64,000 nucleotides of DNA, from the NCBI GenBank assembly GCA_030248295.1, contig JASANH010001720.1, positions 1-64,000 of the forward strand, given 5' to 3'. The notes below the pieces were generated by a model, which had not been told where the DNA came from, ran no database searches, and was given only the letters and a program-made list of their open reading frames with translations. Below are positions 59,211 to 64,000 of the stretch, in pieces (within the stretch, counting starts at the first letter, position 1; the number at the start of each line of letters is the position of its first letter). The position numbers and the translations under genes were made by a program. This DNA comes from Mesodorylaimus sp. YZB2_4. Its lineage: Eukaryota > Nematoda > Enoplea > Dorylaimida > Dorylaimidae.

Positions 59211-60596
59211 GTTGTAAGGACACCTCAGGTATCGGAGAGTTCGGCGGGGTTAGGGGGTGGGGTGCGGGGAGGGGAGAGGTGTCCCTGTCCCGCTGAAGGC
59301 GAAACTGTTAGAAATTACTGCTTTATAATGCGCTTTTTAGCATTTTCCTTTTTAGCAGGAAGCTTTTAGCTTTTAGCCTTTTTAGCAGGAAACTAGTTAT
59401 GCTTTAAATTTTATATCCTTCAGTATTTCCTTGCCTCGAATGGCCTTAGAAGTGTTTGACTGATTGTGAGAATAGAAAGCAACGCATTGGTTCTTTGACT
59501 TGATCTGATTGCGTATGAGACTGGTCAGGTCAGGTCAGGGCTGGGTCGAGTCGAGTGAGTGAGTCGAATGTTTATATACGGTACTGAAGGCTGGCTGGAC
59601 AATTGGCCTGTGCTTGGAGGCCAGATGAAGTTACGAGGCTTGGTCAGCATTTGGGGAGGCAGAATGATATCGAACGCATCTGGGAAGGTTTTATGTCGCC
59701 TGCATGGTCACCAAAGACCGACCATGTTTCGCTTTATGGTAAAAAGTGCATCGGATATGAGCCCTAAATTATGCGCCTGCTTCGACTGATGGCGTAAAGC
59801 ATTGATCACATCACAGATCTCTTCAGATCCGCGTTCGTGGGATAATAATGCATACTCCACGTTGATGATAGCGGAGCAGAGCGGTGCCCTGACGAGGCGG
59901 TTCGTGACCACGGTACCCACCTAGTAAGGTATGACCAACACCAGGTTGGTGACATTCATATCTTTCTTTGAGTTCTGTTGCATGCAAATTGTGTATCTAA
60001 ATCATTATCTGGGCTCCGCTACAAGTAAGGAGTATGATATTTCAGCGGACGGATAAGTACTGGAAGTTGAGGGCAAAACACAGCGAAGTTGGTTACAGTA
60101 TTGGCATACAGTAATTATCTCTATATTTTGTCAATTTTTTTGGCAGCGCTTCGGAGGTTTTTTATTTTTGGAACAGGTTTTACGGCTAGGAATTTAAGCG
60201 CATAGCAGGTTGTGCGAAAGATTTTGCGTCGACTGACATGAGTGAGCGAAGTGCTCATACAGTGCAACTTGCATGGAAATATAACCAGCCCACCAAGCGG
60301 CGGGAGATAGTCGAGACCGAAGTCTCTAGGCAAAAAACTCCGATTGGAGGAAGGCAAGTCTCGCGACTATACCTGCCCTAGAAACATCAACCGAAGAGGT
60401 TGACGTCCCAGGCAGAGGAGCATATCGGTTACTCCCGACCGCCAGGAATGCTGGTATAGGAGTATGCATTACTGTAATACTATGAATGTAACATGTTACA
60501 TGCTGCAAAGTGCTGGTGTAAACACAAAAACTTGCATATTGTACCTCACTATTGCCGAAGCCGTTTGCGTGGCTCAAGAACTTTCTTACCTCTAAA
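59211..60596. other. No gene recognised
   Basis: Short frames only. 60325-60420 resembles 31270-31360. Confidence 0.4.
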
Positions 60597-60863
60597 TTAG
60601 CAGATCGGCGGATACATCATTAAGCATTTTTCATCGTGTAGCATGTTTGGTTTGACCGGCAATAGCAGGTATTCATCTTCGTCCAAATTGTTGTCAATAC
60701 AGTAATTTGCTCGCAGCCACGTGTTCTTTGCTGGCAACAAGAAATTTGCTTGTGCGGAATCCTTATACCAGTAGGTTGTATTGGGCGTGACGGTGCAACT
60801 ACCGACGCCGCTGTTGTCGTTGTCACGACTGCCTCCCAACCACGAATTGACTTTGCGGATTTT
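60597..60863 (-). CDS. Orphan last exon of a Cys-containing protein
   Basis: After a CTGCTGTAG acceptor at 60864, an 88-residue frame runs to TAA: WLGGSRDNDNSGVG, SCTV, YWYKDSAQANFLLP, RANYC, EYLLLPVKP, EKCLMMYPPIC. Four cysteines and aromatic residues suggest an extracellular domain, but I do not recognise the family. Upstream exons were not found in the next kilobase. Confidence 0.4.
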   Translation of the reverse strand, partial: KIRKVNSWLGGSRDNDNSGVGSCTVTPNTTYWYKDSAQANFLLPAKNTWLRANYCIDNNLDEDEYLLLPVKPNMLHDEKCLMMYPPIC

Positions 60864-61454
60864 CTACAGCAGAATTTACTTTCCAGAAAATATTACATAA
60901 CAGTGGTTCATTTCTCTTGTGACTCTGGGAGTTTGCCAAACGTTTGTTTGATAAGTGTTCAACCAGGTATCTGGCTCTTTCTGACATTTGAGGAAGTATC
61001 GCGGGGAGCGGATGACCTCAAAAACACTTCAGTCCTAGGAGCCGGATATATCAGCCCGACGAGTTTCAGTCGTAAACTGACGGAGCTCGTACTACCGTTA
61101 AAAAAGTGATCCCCGCAAAAAAATCGATCCAAAAATCATTTTTCAAACTTCTTTTTTTGTTTTAACGCTCTAATGCTGAACTAGCTTTTACCGTCATTTT
61201 CAGCGCGCGCCTGCGCCAGTGTGCGCGGCGGCGCAATACAGTATGTCAAGGTGAATCATTTGGCTGGAAAACTCGATTTCTCAAAATTTTTAACAAGAAA
61301 TCCGATCTACAAGGTTTTATTCCCCATTCATTTCTGCGTATTTTGATCATATCGACACGATTGTGGCGTAATCCATCGATTTACAACAATTAGTTTTTTC
61401 ACGATCGATCATTTTTTTCGCCTATGACTCAACGTGGCCACTGGGATCACGGAG

Positions 61455-62477
61455 ATGGGCAAGAAACAATCTGCACTAAAAGAAGCACAGTTGCAGTTGA
61501 AATAAGGACAAAAAATCGTCGACGCAATTTCAGCCTCAATACAGGATCTCGACAAGGCTTTATCGTCGTCCAGGTCCAGAACCAAAAAATGTAATGGAAC
61601 GGTTTGTTTCGCGGAGAAAACCAGTTTCTTGGGTAAAAATGTCACTTGGGCGAAGTGCTCTAAATGTAAGCGTTGGCACCCCTTTGACTGTTGTCTCATG
61701 TTGAACAACGAGAGACAACAGACACTGATTGCAAAGGGCGACCAGTCGTGGTACTGCCCAGCCTGCACCAAGGCAGGTATCGAGACTAAAGGTATTCTTA
61801 ATCAGGCAAAAGAATACGTCGACGAGCTGCAGGCAATAACCGACCAGACGGAGCATGAATATAAGCAGCTAGGAACAAAATTCGAAAAATTCGAGGCTGC
61901 AAGAAAGGAGCGCGAAGAGAAGCGAAGGAATTGCTGCAAGAAGATTTTACGACGGACTGGACAAGCTGCAAATTAGCAAAACCGCTTATCACAGCGGGCA
62001 GTACGTGGGCAATCACGTACATAAGATGATCGCAAAAGACGGTCCAAATATCATGACCGAATGCCTTGCGAGCAATGATCCTCAAGAACGTCAACTGCAG
62101 GTGTTGTTTAAAGACGTGCTTACCAGTTCAGGAGAAGTTAGCTCGCTCATGGGAAAATCGAAATTTTTAAGTCCCCAACGAGTTCATCAACTACGTAATG
62201 CATGCGCAAATGTGGCATCTCGATTTCAACTGCTTATAAACGACCTGATCTGACGATTACGCCGAAATTGCACATACTTGTTGAGCACGTCCCACAATTC
62301 GTCGATCGCTACAAGACGGTAGGCCTTATTTCGGAACACGGCCTTGAGAGTCTTCACGCAATTTTGAATAGCGTTGCCCGTCGGTATGCTTCCCTACGAA
62401 GTATAAGTCGCGTAATGCGATACATGGTTAAAGAGCACCAGTTGGCAAGCGGATGCGGCTGGATGCGTAAAAAGTAA
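61455..62477 (+). pseudogene. PHD-finger gene remnant of a dispersed family
   Basis: Starts at ATG 61455 and is cut by TAA at 61503; the same frame continues from 61506 with a PHD/zinc-finger-like stretch (CSKCKRWHPFDCC ... WYCPAC) and a coiled coil. It shifts frame near 61940 (into GNHVHKMIAKDGPNIMT...) and again near 62240, ending in TPKLHILVEHVPQF and SEHGLESLHAILNSVARRYASLR. This pattern (PHD finger, then a conserved LH..EH and ES.HA.LN motif) is known from multicopy genes of uncertain origin in nematodes, possibly transposon-derived. One stop and two frameshifts make it a pseudogene. Confidence 0.7.
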
Positions 62478-64000
62478 TAGAAGAATCAAAAGCAATTAAT
62501 GACGGCTAACCTTACCGCATAACAATATTTTAATGCGTTTCTTACTTATTTCAAGTCAGTCGATCCATGATTTTATCGTGCTCGTTCATGAATTCCATTT
62601 GTTGCGTTTTACGTGAAATCGAGAGCCACTATGTTAAATTTTTAGGTGGAATATAAAATATTTCACCTATTCTTTCGATCGCCTGAAATTATTCAAATTA
62701 GTAAAAAGCTAAGCACAATTGAATAAAAAACGCCGCTCACTTCGGATTAATAAACAGTTTTCTCAGAGTCACCAAGGTAGGCTTTTTTGCATTATCACGG
62801 CACGTTAATAAGTTAATTAGAGTTAATTAGTGGTAATTAGTCTAATTATATCACTGATCGTTATCTTGGGGGTATATTTATGCCCCACGGGAGTACGAGG
62901 GTAGTGTCCTCGGAATGTATGGCAGTTAGTAAACTGTTTTACCTAATTCCCACATTTTCGAATTCCTGGCACCTATTGAAAGCGATAGCGAATTTACTGA
63001 GCCCTCAGTGATAGAGAGGCCAAAAAATTTACAGTAACTTTTTAAAAATCGCTTCTTCCAGAAATAAGACCGCCCGAGTTTATAGAACTCCCTTCTTGCA
63101 TGTTCATACGATAGATATTGCATGAATAGTGCCTTATGCTGTAAACATTGAATAGATCATGGTCTTTTTTAGGGAGTATCATCGGCGACCGCGGGCAGAC
63201 CCCCTCCGGCCACTAGCCTGACCTAATCGTCAGTGCACAGTATAGGATATCTGTACAGTACAGAGCATGGAGATTCAAAGCTCCTATGCTCTTATCTAAG
63301 CTGCAGAAAGTGAGTAAAAAGACGATTTTCAACACGGGCGCGGGAGGAGATGTACCTAGTTGTGCAGTAGCTTAAAAGGGGGGATTAGCGGGAGGACTGA
63401 AACAATGCTGGCTACTAGGCCCAGTTCGCTGAAGCTATATCCTATCAGCCATTGAGGGCTCATCTATGCTATGCGAGAGCAGGTGAGAATCCACATGGGT
63501 TCCCTGTATTATACTCATACTCGTATTGTAGATTGGCGAAACGGCGCATCACTTGTTCTAAAGCGAAATCGCAATGTCCCTTTTTGAATGGATTCTACGA
63601 TAAAGGTCTTTTCCGATGCAGCAGAACGCACCACTTTGCATCAAATCGCATATTTTACAGTCAACTTCACCAGCATGCGGCTGAACCATAAACCCAACTG
63701 GTTGACTGTTTCCTAGCCAGAGGGGATTGCAAAACATCTGTGTACTGCAGTACTGCAGGACTTCTGAGCGGAAGCTTTAGGAACGTGAAAATGACTTAAA
63801 AACCCGAAAAGAGAAAATCCCAAACCTGCCAGGCGGGGTTAACGGATTCAATACATAACTTGGGATTATATCAGGGGCGCAGTATGCATCAGTATGTCTG
63901 CAATATCTTTGCTGGGGCGCAAAATTGTGCCACCAACCAGGCGCACTCCCTCTCTCCTGGGCGAACCGGACTTCCTCTCCTCACTGGGCCATTAGCCATT
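62478..64000. other. No gene recognised
   Basis: AT-rich sequence to the right edge. The frame at 63452-63691 lacks any supporting feature. Confidence 0.4.

Overview
Eukaryotic genomic DNA. Genes are split by GT-AG introns, many only 50-120 bp long. Proteins have signal peptides and animal-type domains: EB/lustrin-like cysteine modules, ShK domains, a bHLH-PAS factor, an ionotropic glutamate receptor (iGluR) and a rhodopsin-type 7TM receptor. Short introns, EB plus lustrin-like modules, and ShK domains on secreted low-complexity proteins point to a nematode or close ecdysozoan relative. That is an inference, and the species cannot be named from this window. The intergenic DNA is full of mobile and dispersed repeats.

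Layout. 1-3.07 kb: BEL/Pao-type LTR retrotransposon on the minus strand, running off the left edge, with its pol start frameshifted. 3.4-7.74 kb (+): ten-exon EB/lustrin-like cysteine-rich gene whose 5' end is not found and may have been lost at the retroelement. 8.6-9.5 kb: possible small secreted-protein exons. 10.5-11.45 kb (-): secreted poly-proline protein. 11.4-23.8 kb: a roughly 4.4-kb sequence present three times as direct, inverted, direct copies, forming two nested giant palindromes, each copy carrying a perfect-looking 78-bp-arm hairpin. 24.1-30.7 kb (+): bHLH-PAS transcription factor, eight exons. 31.8-33.7 kb: secreted Pro-rich repeat gene (-) and an inverted fragment of it. 34.7-35.8 kb (-): intronless 7TM receptor. 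37.6-39.26 kb: dead Tc1-like transposon with double terminal repeats. 43.4-45.5 kb (+): signal peptide, Ala-Pro repeat and two ShK domains. 47.35-48.19 kb (+): signal peptide, Asn-rich exon and ShK domain. 49.2-56.0 kb (-): complete iGluR subunit in eight exons without an amino-terminal domain. 57-64 kb: MITE/SINE copies, a GACCC satellite, an orphan Cys-rich exon and a broken PHD-finger gene.

A theme: four genes encode secretory precursors in which a signal peptide is followed shortly by a basic KRQ site (RQKRQ in three of them, SKRQ in the fourth) and then low-complexity sequence (poly-Pro, PPATPPPPPPGSSEA-type repeats, Ala-Pro repeat, or Asn-rich). Two of them end in ShK domains. Where introns could be traced in these genes they are all phase 1, so the repeat and ShK exons are symmetric modules. 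All exon models below were built by reading splice sites and checking that phases join. None has transcript support.
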